Positions 33,903-42,491 of a stretch of 64,000 nt of DNA are shown here, piece by piece. The translations under genes and the position numbers were made by a program. This stretch comes from Pectobacterium sp. PL152 (lineage in GTDB: Bacteria; Pseudomonadota; Gammaproteobacteria; Enterobacterales; Enterobacteriaceae): positions 2,232,001-2,296,000 of the forward strand of contig CP091064.1 in assembly GCA_021907015.1 (NCBI GenBank). Reading direction: 5' to 3'. Within the stretch, counting starts at the first letter, position 1. Every line of letters begins with the position of its first letter. The notes under the pieces are model-generated. The model was not told where the DNA came from and searched no databases. It worked only from the letters and a program-made list of their open reading frames with translations.

Positions 33903-34630
33903 TGCCGCCAGCCGGCGGCACGCTACAGGACATCACCATGACTGACCCAGGCTGTACTGAAAACACGCTTCTCCTGTCACCGCAGGCAGACGACACTCAT
34001 GACATTATTGATTCGCCACACCGTTCAACGTTTATCTGGTCCACGGATTCCATCGGCCAGCCGTTACGCTGGCAGGTGGAGCAGGAAGATCCTGACCGCA
34101 CTGCAATCCAGACCACGCCAGAGCATCTGGCGCTGGAAAGCGCCGCCGGGCTGACGATCTGGCTGGACGCCCCACTTTCAGGCACCTATCGCATTGCCTT
34201 CACGCGCGAAGTATTGGTCGCAGATCGTCCCTACGACCGTGTATCCGACCTGAACCAGTTCTGGGCCGCGCGCGACCTGCACCACCCAAACCTGTTTACC
34301 CGGTACGGCAAGCTCAACGAATATGACAGCCTGAATCTGTACTATGTCGGGATGGGCGGCAACTGGAACAGCACTACGCGCTTCCGTTATTACGACGGTC
34401 ACGGTGAGCGCCTGCTGCTCGGCGAATACACCGATGCCACGCACCTGCTACGTCCTAATCATCGCTATCGCATCGTGATTGAGGTGGATCGGCGGGAAAC
34501 GCGTTTTTGGGTCGACGATGTGCTCTATTTCCACGCCAGCTATCCGAATACGCCCGCTCCCGGCTATTTCGGCTTTCGGACGGTATTTTCGCGTCAGGAA
34601 ATCAGCGACTTCAGCATCACTCCGCTGTAA
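33902..34630 (+). CDS. DUF6250-like protein, probable carbohydrate-associated beta-sandwich
   Basis: The 242-residue frame starts at an ATG that overlaps the TAA of the preceding gene (TAATG), which suggests coupling; an ATG at 33938 is the alternative. The sequence is a single beta-rich, lectin-like domain with DLNQFWAARDLHHPNLFTRY, YYVGMGGNWNSTTRFRYYDG and VEVDRRETRFWVDDVLYFHA. This pattern is like DUF6250 proteins, which are found beside or fused to sugar-acting enzymes. No signal peptide is visible, which is odd for a protein acting on exported material. Its last 14 bases overlap the convergent LysR gene. Confidence 0.65.
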   Translation: MPPAGGTLQDITMTDPGCTENTLLLSPQADDTHDIIDSPHRSTFIWSTDSIGQPLRWQVEQEDPDRTAIQTTPEHLALESAAGLTIWLDAPLSGTYRIAFTREVLVADRPYDRVSDLNQFWAARDLHHPNLFTRYGKLNEYDSLNLYYVGMGGNWNSTTRFRYYDGHGERLLLGEYTDATHLLRPNHRYRIVIEVDRRETRFWVDDVLYFHASYPNTPAPGYFGFRTVFSRQEISDFSITPL

Positions 34631-35546
34631 GCACCGCTGGCGTACCGTGCAGGTCGCTGTCGACCTGCACAAACGTGTCAATCAGCTTGCGTGCCAGCAG
34701 AGACAGACGGGCATCCGCCAGATAAATAATGCCGTAGTGGGTATAAAACTCGTCGGTGTTGTCGTCAAGACCCGCAATCTTCAACATATGCAGACCGTGT
34801 CGTTCGGGCTCGTTGAAATGGTTGGTTGTCCCGATGGCATCTGAATGACGTACCACATCCAGCAGGCTGTAGCCATTCTCACACTCAATGCTGGTGCGAA
34901 TATCCAGTTTACCGCTCAGTTGCACCAGCGCACGATGCAGGTTGGGTGGGCGGATCGTTGCCGCCAGCGGGTAGGAAAAGAATTGCTCGACAGTGATCTC
35001 TTCCTGCGCCGCCAGCGGATGCCCGCTACGGCAGCAGAAGCCCCAACGGTGCTGGCTCAGCGGCTGCACCCGATAACGGGTATCGAATTCAAAATTGCGC
35101 ATGTCCGCCACGATAAAATCCAGCTCTTCGGCCATGAGCCGGTGGCCCAGCGCCTGCCAGTTATCAACGCGAAAGACCATCCGCACCTTTGGGTAATGTC
35201 GCGAGAAATCCCCGATCACCTGCGGCATTAGCCAAGCCGCGGGAGCTGGACCACAGCCAAAATTCACTTCGCCCGCTTCTTTCTCGTTGAATTGCTGAAT
35301 ATCGTTAAACAGATCGTGCGTCTGATTAATCAGGCGGCGCGCATGTTCAAGCACCACCAGTCCTTTCGGCGTTGGCTCTAATTGATTCATACGATCGATC
35401 AGACGCGTGCCAATGGTCTGCTCCAGCGACTGGATGCTGCGGCTGAAGGCGGATTGGGAAAGCTTCATCGCCTGTGCTGCCGACGTAAAATTTCGATGCT
35501 CAATCAGGGCAATAAAGTGGCGCAGTTGGCGAAGATCGATGTTCAT
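34617..35546 (-). CDS. LysR-family transcriptional regulator
   Basis: This 309-residue regulator has the N-terminal winged helix-turn-helix of LysR proteins (MNIDLRQLRHFIALIEHRNF, then TSAAQAMKLSQSAFSRSIQSL, followed by GTRLIDRMNQLEPTPKGL) and a two-lobed effector domain of about 210 residues. It converges on the DUF6250 gene. LysR regulators usually act on a divergent neighbour, but the DNA upstream of it now leads into an insertion sequence, so a former partner may be lost. Control of the uptake locus is likely but inferred. Confidence 0.85.
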   Translation of the reverse strand: MNIDLRQLRHFIALIEHRNFTSAAQAMKLSQSAFSRSIQSLEQTIGTRLIDRMNQLEPTPKGLVVLEHARRLINQTHDLFNDIQQFNEKEAGEVNFGCGPAPAAWLMPQVIGDFSRHYPKVRMVFRVDNWQALGHRLMAEELDFIVADMRNFEFDTRYRVQPLSQHRWGFCCRSGHPLAAQEEITVEQFFSYPLAATIRPPNLHRALVQLSGKLDIRTSIECENGYSLLDVVRHSDAIGTTNHFNEPERHGLHMLKIAGLDDNTDEFYTHYGIIYLADARLSLLARKLIDTFVQVDSDLHGTPAVLTAE

Positions 35547-35934
35547 AGCGGCAATCGGCGTGTCATCAAGACGGAAGGAATAGGCAGGCTAGCAGGTCTA
35601 GACGTGCAGAAAAATAATAAAACCGATGTTTATATTTCCATCGGTTATATATCTACAACGGCGGATGTGATGGGGAGAAATCTATCTCCACTTAATGCTG
35701 TCTCCTGATCATAGATTTTATGTAATCCAGGAGATAGTTTCGTGCGCGATAATGACGTTATTTTCATGCTACCTTGTAGCACGCGCCCGACACGGGACGG
35801 CTCAGACGCCGCTCGCCCCGTGACCCCAGGCTTTCGGCGGAAATTATGCCGCTGACGCGGTGCCTTCGTCGATATCTGGCTTAACGGACCGCTTGCGACA
35901 CGCTCCAGGCGTGGCGCAAGCTTTCGCCGCGTAT
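35547..35934. other. Gene-free region rich in inverted repeats beside the IS element
   Basis: No plausible gene is seen. Stems are: AACCGATG/CATCGGTT (35621-35646); TCTCCTG/CAGGAGA (about 35700-35735); CACGGG/CCCGTG (about 35789-35822); and a strong 13-bp pair GCTTGCGACACGC/GCGTGGCGCAAGC with one mismatch (about 35891-35921). The last lies just outside the IS end and could be its target, as IS1111-type elements favour hairpin-forming sites. Confidence 0.45.
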
Positions 35935-35945
35935 ATGGACGCTCC

Positions 35946-36168
35946 CGGTTGAACAAGGCATTTTTCAGCAAGATGTAAAATCGGTAACTGCAGGCATATA
36001 TCCGGTTTCTTATGGGGCTTCTGCGCCCCGAACCATGATGAAATCCGCCAGGTGAGAACCAAGCATCCACTACGGGCTATCGTGCCCATCGGCGAACCGG
36101 TTTACCTCACCTGCGGTCTTACCTGTTTTGCCATCTTTTTGATTACACCTGCAATTCCGGACTGCGTT
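35946..36168 (-). ncRNA. Candidate bridge RNA region of the IS element
   Basis: This stretch lies between the transposase stop and the left terminal repeat and encodes no protein. IS110-family elements make a structured bridge RNA that pairs with target and donor DNA; in IS1111-type members it lies downstream of the recombinase, as here. Local stems such as GGGGC/GCCCC (about 36014-36028) are visible. I could not fold the RNA or find the two guide loops by eye, so this is a positional inference. Confidence 0.35.
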
Positions 36169-37224
36169 TTACCCTTTCTGAATCCCAACAAAGACTGAGC
36201 GGTACTCAGGCCCCGAAGGAGGACGATATTCTGTTTCATGGACCAGCATTGACCACAGTATCCGCGCTGTTTTACTCGCCTGTGCCACTACCGCGACATT
36301 GTAATTTCTGCGTTTCAGCAATCCGTCGAGCCACCGCATGTCTTCCCGGTGCCGCTCAATAACGGAAGCGACTGCACGGGCTCCGTGAACCAGAAGATAG
36401 CGGAAGTAACCATCACCCCGTTTGCTTATCCGCCCCAGACGCTGTTTGCCTCCACTGGAATGTTCACGCGGCGTTAACCCCATCCAGGCTGAGAACTGTT
36501 TTGCACAGCTGAATTGCTTTCCGTCACCCACTGACGCGACCAGATACGTCGCTGTCAGCAGTCCGACTCCGGGCACTTTTGTCATGCGTTTACAGGCTGC
36601 CTGTGTTTCAGCCCATGACTGCAGTTGTTGTTCGATCAGCACCAGATGGTCATCCAGCGCATCAATATGCGCCATCTGCCGTAATGCGCTGGCACGAACG
36701 AACGGGGATAACTCATTTTCTCCGTCTTCAAGAATTTCTGGAACGCCCTGCTTCAGCGCTTTTCTGCCCGTTGCCATCACAAAACCAAACTCGCTCAGCA
36801 TGGCCCGCAGGCTGTTCGTACAGGCGACCCGTTCCCGGATAATGATATCCCGCTCCGTATGAAGGGCGAGCACAGCCTGCTGGTCAACGGTTTTGACCTG
36901 AACAAAACGCATATTGGGCCGAGTAACAGCTTCGCAGATGGCTTCCGCATCCGTCGCATCGGTCTTGTTGGTTTTGACGTAAGGCTTGACGTACTGCGGT
37001 GGCATCAGCCTGACCTGATGGCCGTGGCGGATAAACATGCGGGCAAAATGGTGGCTGGATGAACACGCCTCCATCCCAATAAGACAGGGTTCGAGACGGA
37101 TAACGAACTCAGCAAACTTTGCCCGCGAGAGTTTCTTTTTCAGCACGGTCTGGCCGGTGTGATCGACACCATGAAGAACGAAAACGTTTTTTGCCAGATC
37201 GATACCAAGGGTAGATACTTGCAT
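36169..37224 (-). CDS. IS110-family transposase (recombinase)
   Basis: The 351-residue protein begins MQVSTLGIDLAKNVFVLHGV; the ATG at 37224 has an AAGGAGCG site, while the longer frame to 37254 has none. The N-terminal RuvC-like DEDD catalytic residues are visible in GIDLAK, LIGMEAC and KTNKTDATDAEAIC. The C-terminal domain has the helix-hairpin-helix-like KVPGVGLLTATYLVASVGDG and the serine region REHSSGGKQRLGRISKRGD that is essential in IS110 recombinases. The frame is complete, so the element may still be active. Confidence 0.93.
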   Translation of the reverse strand: MQVSTLGIDLAKNVFVLHGVDHTGQTVLKKKLSRAKFAEFVIRLEPCLIGMEACSSSHHFARMFIRHGHQVRLMPPQYVKPYVKTNKTDATDAEAICEAVTRPNMRFVQVKTVDQQAVLALHTERDIIIRERVACTNSLRAMLSEFGFVMATGRKALKQGVPEILEDGENELSPFVRASALRQMAHIDALDDHLVLIEQQLQSWAETQAACKRMTKVPGVGLLTATYLVASVGDGKQFSCAKQFSAWMGLTPREHSSGGKQRLGRISKRGDGYFRYLLVHGARAVASVIERHREDMRWLDGLLKRRNYNVAVVAQASKTARILWSMLVHETEYRPPSGPEYRSVFVGIQKG

Positions 37225-37411
37225 TTGGACGCTCCTTCTTTTGAGATTTGACACTCATACTCTGGCACATCTGATGCCGTTAAGATGGAGCGTCCATCTC
37301 ATTATCCATGCGGCTCATCCTAAGCTAGCTATCTCCTCAGCATAATTTTTACGCCGAATAACGGCAAGATTGGTGTAGCCGTCAATTAGCGAAAGCATCA
37401 GCTTTGTGGGA

Positions 37412-38374
37412 TTAGAACAGTTTTTTCGCCGTATCCAACCAGTCCCCTTTGAAAGGACGCTTCATGTTCTCGATGGCGTCAACGATATCGTGGTGCACCA
37501 TTTTCTCATTCTGGATACCGACACAGCGGCCGCCGTAGCCCTGCTGTAGCAGTTCAATCGAGTAGGCACCCATGCGCGAAGCCAGAATACGGTCATACGC
37601 AACCGGTGAGCCACCGCGCTGAATGTGGCCGAGTACGGTCGCACGGGTTTCGCGCCCCGTTTCTTTTTCAATGTATTTCGCCAGCTCGTCGACGTCGCAC
37701 ACCAGTTCGGTGATCGCCACAATCGCGTGTTTCTTGCCTTTCTCGATACCCGCTTTGATTTCGCAGACCAGATCTTCCGGGCTGAACGGCACTTCCGGCA
37801 GAACGATAAATTCACAACCGCCAGCAATCGCCGCCGCCAGCGTCAGATCGCCGCAGTGGCGTCCCATGACTTCAACAATGGAAATACGCTGGTGTGAAGA
37901 GGAGGTATCACGCAGGCGGTCAATCGCTTCCAGCACGGTTTCCAGCGCGGTAAAGTAGCCAATCGTGTAGTCCGTACCCGCCACATCGTTATCGATCGTG
38001 CCGGGCAAGCCGATACAAGGGAAACCCATTTCGGTCAGACGCTTGGCACCCATATAGGAACCGTCACCGCCGATAACGACCAGCGCATCCAGACCGCGTC
38101 TTTTCATATTTTCTACGCAAACCTGACGCACTGCTTCGTCACGAAACTGCGGGAAACGCGCAGATCCCAGGAACGTGCCGCCACGGTTAATCACATCCGA
38201 TACGCTGTAGCGATCCAACTGCTCCATGCGATCTTCGTACAAGCCCTGATAACCATCATAAATGCCGTAAACTTCCAGCCCTTCCGTAAGTGCAGCGCGA
38301 ACCACACCACGAATTGCCGCATTCATACCTGGTGCATCGCCACCGCTCGTCAACACTCCGATTCTTCTAATCAT
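37412..38374 (-). CDS. pfkA: 6-phosphofructokinase I
   Basis: PfkA phosphorylates fructose-6-phosphate with ATP, the committed step of glycolysis; it is activated by ADP and inhibited by phosphoenolpyruvate. The 320-residue chain has the ATP/Mg site [20 protein letters not shown], the catalytic [20 protein letters not shown] and the allosteric [20 protein letters not shown]. The N-terminus MIRRIGV is standard. It sits next to fieF as in Escherichia coli; the IS element lies about 115 bases after its stop in place of the usual neighbour. The gene is intact. Confidence 0.97.
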   Translation of the reverse strand: MIRRIGVLTSGGDAPGMNAAIRGVVRAALTEGLEVYGIYDGYQGLYEDRMEQLDRYSVSDVINRGGTFLGSARFPQFRDEAVRQVCVENMKRRGLDALVVIGGDGSYMGAKRLTEMGFPCIGLPGTIDNDVAGTDYTIGYFTALETVLEAIDRLRDTSSSHQRISIVEVMGRHCGDLTLAAAIAGGCEFIVLPEVPFSPEDLVCEIKAGIEKGKKHAIVAITELVCDVDELAKYIEKETGRETRATVLGHIQRGGSPVAYDRILASRMGAYSIELLQQGYGGRCVGIQNEKMVHHDIVDAIENMKRPFKGDWLDTAKKLF

Positions 38375-38581
38375 GACAACCTCTGGACTTGTAGATGTAA
38401 TTTTGCAGGATTCTTCTATCGTAAATTCACCGCCGCCGTGACACAGGCAGCAACGCCTTATTCTTTTATTAGCATATTATAACAAACACCCGAAGCTGAA
38501 TTGATTCAGGTCAGGCTAAATTGTGCATAAATTTTCATGGCCTATCACGTTTTTAACATAAAATGCTGAAAACATAGCCGA

Positions 38582-39487
38582 CTATATCGCCAACCTGCCG
38601 CGCTGATTTTCCGGCACGGCGGAAATCGGATCCTGATGGATAATAATGTCAGCACCCGGAAAACGTTTAAGTAATGCCTGCTCCAAATCGTCGGCAATTT
38701 GATGGGCCTGAACCAGCGGCAGTGCATCATCCATTTCCAGATGCAGTTGAATAAAGCGCGTTGGGCCAGAACGTCGGGTACGCAACGCATGTGCGCCGCG
38801 AATGCCCGGCCAGTTCACGATAACCTCAGCAATCGCACGATGCTCGTCATCCGGCAGCGCCCGATCCAGCAGCGACTGCACAGCGTCATACCCCATGCGC
38901 AACGCGCTATATAAAATATAGCCGCCGATACCCAGAGCAAACAGCGAGTCGGCGCGCGTAACACCTTTCCAACTGAGTGCCAACGCCACCAGAATCGCAC
39001 CATTCATCAACAGGTCGGACTGATAATGCAGCATATCCGCACGTACCGCCTGACTGTGCGTACGCTTCACGACCCAACGCTGGAACGATACCAGCAGCAG
39101 CGTGGCCACTAACGCAATGAGCGTCACCCACACGCCCACTTCCGGCGCGTGCAGCGTCTGCGGTTCCAGCGAGTGTTGCAGCCCCGTCAGAATCAGGAAC
39201 AGCGCCGAACCGGAGATAAACATGCTCTGTGCCAGCGCAGCCAGCGATTCCGCTTTACCGTGGCCGAACGCATGTTCAGTATCCGCTGGCTGCAATGAGT
39301 AGCGCACCACCAACAGATTCACCAGCGACGCGGCGATATCCACCAGCGAATCAACCAGCGACGCCAGCAGGCTCACCGAACCCGTGTGCCACCAGGCAAA
39401 CACTTTCATTATGAACAGTACCAGCGCCACAGCGGTTGCGCTCACTGCTGCCAGCGTCACTAGACGCGCATAGTGTGGATTCATCAT
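38582..39487 (-). CDS. fieF: Cation-efflux pump FieF
   Basis: FieF is a cation-diffusion-facilitator antiporter that expels Fe(II), Zn(II) and related metals in exchange for protons. It has 301 residues (300 if the second of two adjacent ATGs is used) with six helices. The metal-site aspartates are in [20 protein letters not shown] and in [13 protein letters not shown]. The C-terminal cytoplasmic domain carries further metal ligands ([20 protein letters not shown]). It lies between pfkA and the sotB gene. The frame is intact. Confidence 0.95.
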   Translation of the reverse strand: MMNPHYARLVTLAAVSATAVALVLFIMKVFAWWHTGSVSLLASLVDSLVDIAASLVNLLVVRYSLQPADTEHAFGHGKAESLAALAQSMFISGSALFLILTGLQHSLEPQTLHAPEVGVWVTLIALVATLLLVSFQRWVVKRTHSQAVRADMLHYQSDLLMNGAILVALALSWKGVTRADSLFALGIGGYILYSALRMGYDAVQSLLDRALPDDEHRAIAEVIVNWPGIRGAHALRTRRSGPTRFIQLHLEMDDALPLVQAHQIADDLEQALLKRFPGADIIIHQDPISAVPENQRGRLAI

Positions 39488-39527
39488 GCCCTCACAGAAA
39501 ACCGATCGTCTGGGTTGTTACCCACGT

Positions 39528-40715
39528 TCAACTCGTTAATGATGTTTTTAACACACGGGAATAGCGAACAAACGTCAAAATGCAGCATACCGTCGCCAGC
39601 ATCGCCATCGCCGCCCCCATGAAGCCGATGTCGGGCAAGCCCAAATGGATAATAACCTGATTTCCCAGCAGCGCACCGCCGCCGATGCCAATGTTATAAA
39701 TCCCCGAATAGAGCGCCATTGCCACGTCGGTCGCATCCGATGCCAGCGTCAGCACTTTGACCTGCATACCCAGGCTCAGCGCCATAATCGCGATGCCCCA
39801 GACGATGCACAGCGTCGACAGGCTCCAACCGCTGAATGACAGGGGCAGCAATAGCAGCAAACACACCGCTAAAAACGCGAAGGAAACAATCAGGAACCCC
39901 GCCGGATATTTACTGCTGTAACGGCTAAATAGCATGCTGCCAATGATGCCGGCACCGCCAAAAATCAACAGCAAGATGGTCGTGAAGTTCTCACTCAACA
40001 ACGCCACTTTCTGGATAAACGGCTCAATATAACTGTAGGCGGTAAAATGCGCCGTCACGATCATGACGGTCAGGCCGTACACGCACAGCAGCGCCGGACG
40101 TTTCAGCAGAAGAGGCAAACTCTTCAATGAACCGGAATTGCTGCTTGGCAACACGGGCAGCAGTTTCATCAGACCCACCATAATCCCCGCAGCAATCAGG
40201 CCAATCAGAACAAACGTCACGCGCCACCCCAGATACTGCCCGACCACACGCCCCAGCGGTAACCCCAGCACTAGCGCCAACGCCGTGCCGGTCGCCAGCA
40301 GGCTTAATGCCTGCGCCTTTTTGTCCGCAGGCGCCAGACGTACCACCAGTGATGCCGTAATTGACCAGAACACCGCGTGAGACAGCGCCACGCCGATACG
40401 CGCCATGACCAGCACCCAATAATTCCAGGCCAGACCGGATAGCACATTGCTGACGGCGAACAGAATAAAGATTTTGATCAACAGGCTACGTCGTTCCATG
40501 TCGCTCGACAGCAGCATACAGGGTAACGACATCAGCCCGACCACCCAGGCGTAAATCGTAATGATCAGCCCAACCTGCGCGGCGCTCATGGAAAAGCTGG
40601 CGGCGATATCTGACAACAACGCAACAGGGGCAAATTCCGCGGTGTTAAAAATGAATGCCGCCAGAGAAAGGCTGACGACGCGTAACCAGGCGGTCGAACG
40701 GGAAGAACGGGTCAT
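39528..40715 (-). CDS. sotB: Sugar efflux transporter SotB (MFS)
   Basis: SotB belongs to the DHA1 group of the major facilitator superfamily and exports sugars such as arabinose and lactose; the family was first described in the soft-rot genus Erwinia/Dickeya. The 395-residue chain has twelve helices. Strong matches in memory to SotB include [60 protein letters not shown] and [20 protein letters not shown]. In Escherichia coli sotB lies elsewhere, so its place between fieF and cpxP is particular to this lineage. Confidence 0.88.
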   Translation of the reverse strand: MTRSSRSTAWLRVVSLSLAAFIFNTAEFAPVALLSDIAASFSMSAAQVGLIITIYAWVVGLMSLPCMLLSSDMERRSLLIKIFILFAVSNVLSGLAWNYWVLVMARIGVALSHAVFWSITASLVVRLAPADKKAQALSLLATGTALALVLGLPLGRVVGQYLGWRVTFVLIGLIAAGIMVGLMKLLPVLPSSNSGSLKSLPLLLKRPALLCVYGLTVMIVTAHFTAYSYIEPFIQKVALLSENFTTILLLIFGGAGIIGSMLFSRYSSKYPAGFLIVSFAFLAVCLLLLLPLSFSGWSLSTLCIVWGIAIMALSLGMQVKVLTLASDATDVAMALYSGIYNIGIGGGALLGNQVIIHLGLPDIGFMGAAMAMLATVCCILTFVRYSRVLKTSLTS

Positions 40716-40975
40716 GGTATTGATATCAAAAGTTAAAATAAAAGAATGCGCCCTCTGTCGTGGCAGAGGCTAGCGCGATGGAGCAATGGTACAGGGAAAG
40801 TATGACATCGCCATGTAATCGGCGAGCGGCCAAGGGTGTTTCAGCGTGCTTTTATGAGGATGTCAGCCAAAAGCCTGAAAACAGGTAAGGGAGCATTCAT
40901 GAGCATCATTTTTGGTGTTCATATTCTACGCGTTATATCTCATATTGTGCTGATTTTTCGTGCCGAATTTTAGGC
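40716..40975. other. Spacer between sotB and the CpxQ terminator
   Basis: No gene is seen. The part next to sotB (about 40716-40800) must hold its promoter on the minus strand. Nothing else stands out. Confidence 0.4.
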
Positions 40976-41038
40976 AAAAAAAAAGCCCTCCATCATGGAG
41001 GGCAAAAAGACAGGGATGGTGTCTATGGCAAGGAAAAA
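40976..41038 (-). ncRNA. cpxQ: CpxQ small RNA (3' end of the cpxP transcript)
   Basis: CpxQ is an Hfq-bound sRNA cut by RNase E from the cpxP mRNA; it represses mRNAs of envelope proteins under Cpx stress. On the minus strand the segment begins TTTTCCTTGCCATAGACACC and continues ATCCCTGTC, which matches the conserved CpxQ seed region as I recall it. It ends in a GCCCTCC-ATCAT-GGAGGGC hairpin with a run of nine T, a rho-independent terminator. The segment lies about 77 bases after the cpxP stop, further away than in Escherichia coli. Confidence 0.85.
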
Positions 41039-41114
41039 CAGGGTGTGTACCTACTACACATTACTACTCGGACTGCACTACGTTTACTACAGACTACTTA
41101 CTACACTAGCGCTA
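41039..41114 (-). repeat. Repetitive GTAGTA-rich spacer between cpxP and CpxQ
   Basis: On the minus strand TAGTA recurs many times in 76 bases. The plus-strand string TACTACTCGG occurs at 41062-41071 and again at 41113-41122, 51 bases apart, the second copy covering the end of cpxP. It looks like a partial duplication of the cpxP 3' end that pushed CpxQ away from the stop codon. Confidence 0.55.
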
Positions 41115-41639
41115 CTACTCGGGATTCTCTGTCTCAGTTTGGTTTGTCGTGCCTGGTGCTGGCGCGGCCATCTGGTTAAACATGGATATCTGCTGCTGCA
41201 TCTCTTTCATGCGTTGCTTATGCTTCACATCTAAGATCTCTTTCTGCGCCGGCGTCAGCAGGTTATACATTTGGTTGCGCACTCGGGTCATCTGAATCTG
41301 ACGCTCAATCTGCACACTCATCATTCGGGTTATCTGCGCTCGCACCGCCGCTTCATCAAACGTTTCTGCCGTCACCAGCTTGTGCATGGCTTTAACATCT
41401 TCGGCATTAAACGCCGGTTTGTCCTGACGACTCTGGTGCATCAAATCACGCATTTGCTGGCGCTGTTGCTCAGTCAACCTCACGCCATCGAACATACCTT
41501 GCTGGCCGGAGACCCCTTTTATGGCGGAATCATCGATATGCCAGCCGCTCGCCGGGGCGTCTCCACTTTCTGCTGCAACGGCGGTAAAAGTGCCTAGCAT
41601 AAGCAGTGAAGCAAGAGATAAGGTTGCGAACTGTTGCAT
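41115..41639 (-). CDS. cpxP: Periplasmic stress inhibitor CpxP
   Basis: CpxP is a small periplasmic protein that damps the Cpx response by acting on CpxA and helps DegP remove misfolded proteins. The ATG at 41639 follows GGAGAG and gives a signal peptide (MQQFATLSLASLLMLGTFTA) and 174 residues in all. The two LTxxQ motifs that define the family are present: LTEQQRQQMRDL and LTPAQKEIL. The gene is divergent from cpxR, with a perfect CpxR box between them. Its mRNA also yields CpxQ. Confidence 0.93.
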   Translation of the reverse strand: MQQFATLSLASLLMLGTFTAVAAESGDAPASGWHIDDSAIKGVSGQQGMFDGVRLTEQQRQQMRDLMHQSRQDKPAFNAEDVKAMHKLVTAETFDEAAVRAQITRMMSVQIERQIQMTRVRNQMYNLLTPAQKEILDVKHKQRMKEMQQQISMFNQMAAPAPGTTNQTETENPE

Positions 41640-41723
41640 CGATAACTCTCCAGAGCGGTACGTCATTTTGTGAATCAATGAGCAGGAGTTTACGCATCTT
41701 GCTGCAAACATGCGTCAGAGGAT

Positions 41724-41738
41724 GTAAAACTACGTAAA
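41724..41738. promoter_or_regulatory. CpxR box between cpxP and cpxR
   Basis: GTAAA-ACTAC-GTAAA at 41724-41738 is an exact match to the consensus GTAAA-N5-GTAAA. It stands 85 bases before the cpxP start and 55 before the cpxR start, so it can serve both the strongly induced cpxP promoter and autoregulation of cpxRA. Confidence 0.85.
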
Positions 41739-41792
41739 GTCATGGAATAGCGCTAATCTATGTCGTATTTTGCCCTTGGAGGTAGAGAAAAC

Positions 41793-42491
41793 ATGAATAA
41801 AATTCTGCTGGTTGATGACGATAGAGAGCTGACATCTTTATTGAAAGAGTTGCTCGAAATGGAAGGTTTTAACGTCGTTGTCGCCTATGACGGCGAGCAG
41901 GCGTTACAGATATTAGATAACACCATTGACCTGTTATTACTGGATGTGATGATGCCGAAGAAAAACGGTATCGATACATTAAAAGAACTACGACAGCAGC
42001 ATCAAACGCCGGTCATCATGTTGACCGCCCGCGGCAGTGAATTAGACCGCGTTCTTGGTCTGGAACTGGGTGCGGATGACTATCTGCCGAAGCCCTTTAA
42101 CGACAGAGAACTGGTGGCGCGTATTCGCGCGATTCTTCGCCGTTCCAATTGGACCGATCAGCAGCAAGCTGGCGATAACAGCGCGCCGACGCTGGAAGTT
42201 GACGGCCTGCGTCTGAACCCCGGGCGTCAGGAAGCCAGCTTTGACGATATCGTACTGGATTTGACAGGCACCGAATTCACACTGCTCTACCTGCTGGCAC
42301 AGCGGTTGGGACAGGTGGTTTCACGCGAACATTTAAGCCAGGAAGTGCTGGGGAAACGACTGACGCCGTTTGACCGTGCGATCGATATGCACATCTCGAA
42401 CCTGCGTCGTAAACTGCCAGAACGCAAGGACGGCTTGCCCTGGTTTAAAACGCTGCGTGGACGAGGCTATTTGATGGTATCGGCTGCATGA
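41793..42491 (+). CDS. cpxR: CpxR response regulator
   Basis: CpxR is an OmpR-class DNA-binding regulator of envelope stress genes, phosphorylated by CpxA. The 232-residue protein starts MNKILLVDDDREL after a GGAGG site; the longer frame to 41760 is not used. The phosphorylated aspartate is residue 51 (LLLLDVMMPKKNGID), the receiver domain ends with the conserved lysine in LPKPFNDREL, and the C-terminal winged helix has LTGTEFTLLYLLAQRLGQVV. Its stop overlaps the cpxA start by four bases. Confidence 0.97.
   Translation: MNKILLVDDDRELTSLLKELLEMEGFNVVVAYDGEQALQILDNTIDLLLLDVMMPKKNGIDTLKELRQQHQTPVIMLTARGSELDRVLGLELGADDYLPKPFNDRELVARIRAILRRSNWTDQQQAGDNSAPTLEVDGLRLNPGRQEASFDDIVLDLTGTEFTLLYLLAQRLGQVVSREHLSQEVLGKRLTPFDRAIDMHISNLRRKLPERKDGLPWFKTLRGRGYLMVSAA

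Larger units (their letters stand above)
35935..37297 (-). mobile_element. IS110-family (IS1111-type) insertion sequence
   Basis: The element is about 1.36 kb and carries one DEDD transposase on the minus strand. An 11-bp inverted repeat marks the likely ends: ATGGACGCTCC at 35935-35945 and GGAGCGTCCAT at 37287-37297. In IS1111-type elements these repeats lie a few bases inside the true ends, so the limits may extend slightly. There is little DNA before the transposase (about 60 bp inside the right repeat) and about 220 bp after it, the IS1111 pattern. No target duplication is expected for this family. Confidence 0.7.

Noticed and set aside
41039-41114. CRISPR-like array in the TACTAC-rich stretch
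   Set aside because: The units are short, irregular and without unique spacers of constant length; it reads as a slipped or duplicated UTR.
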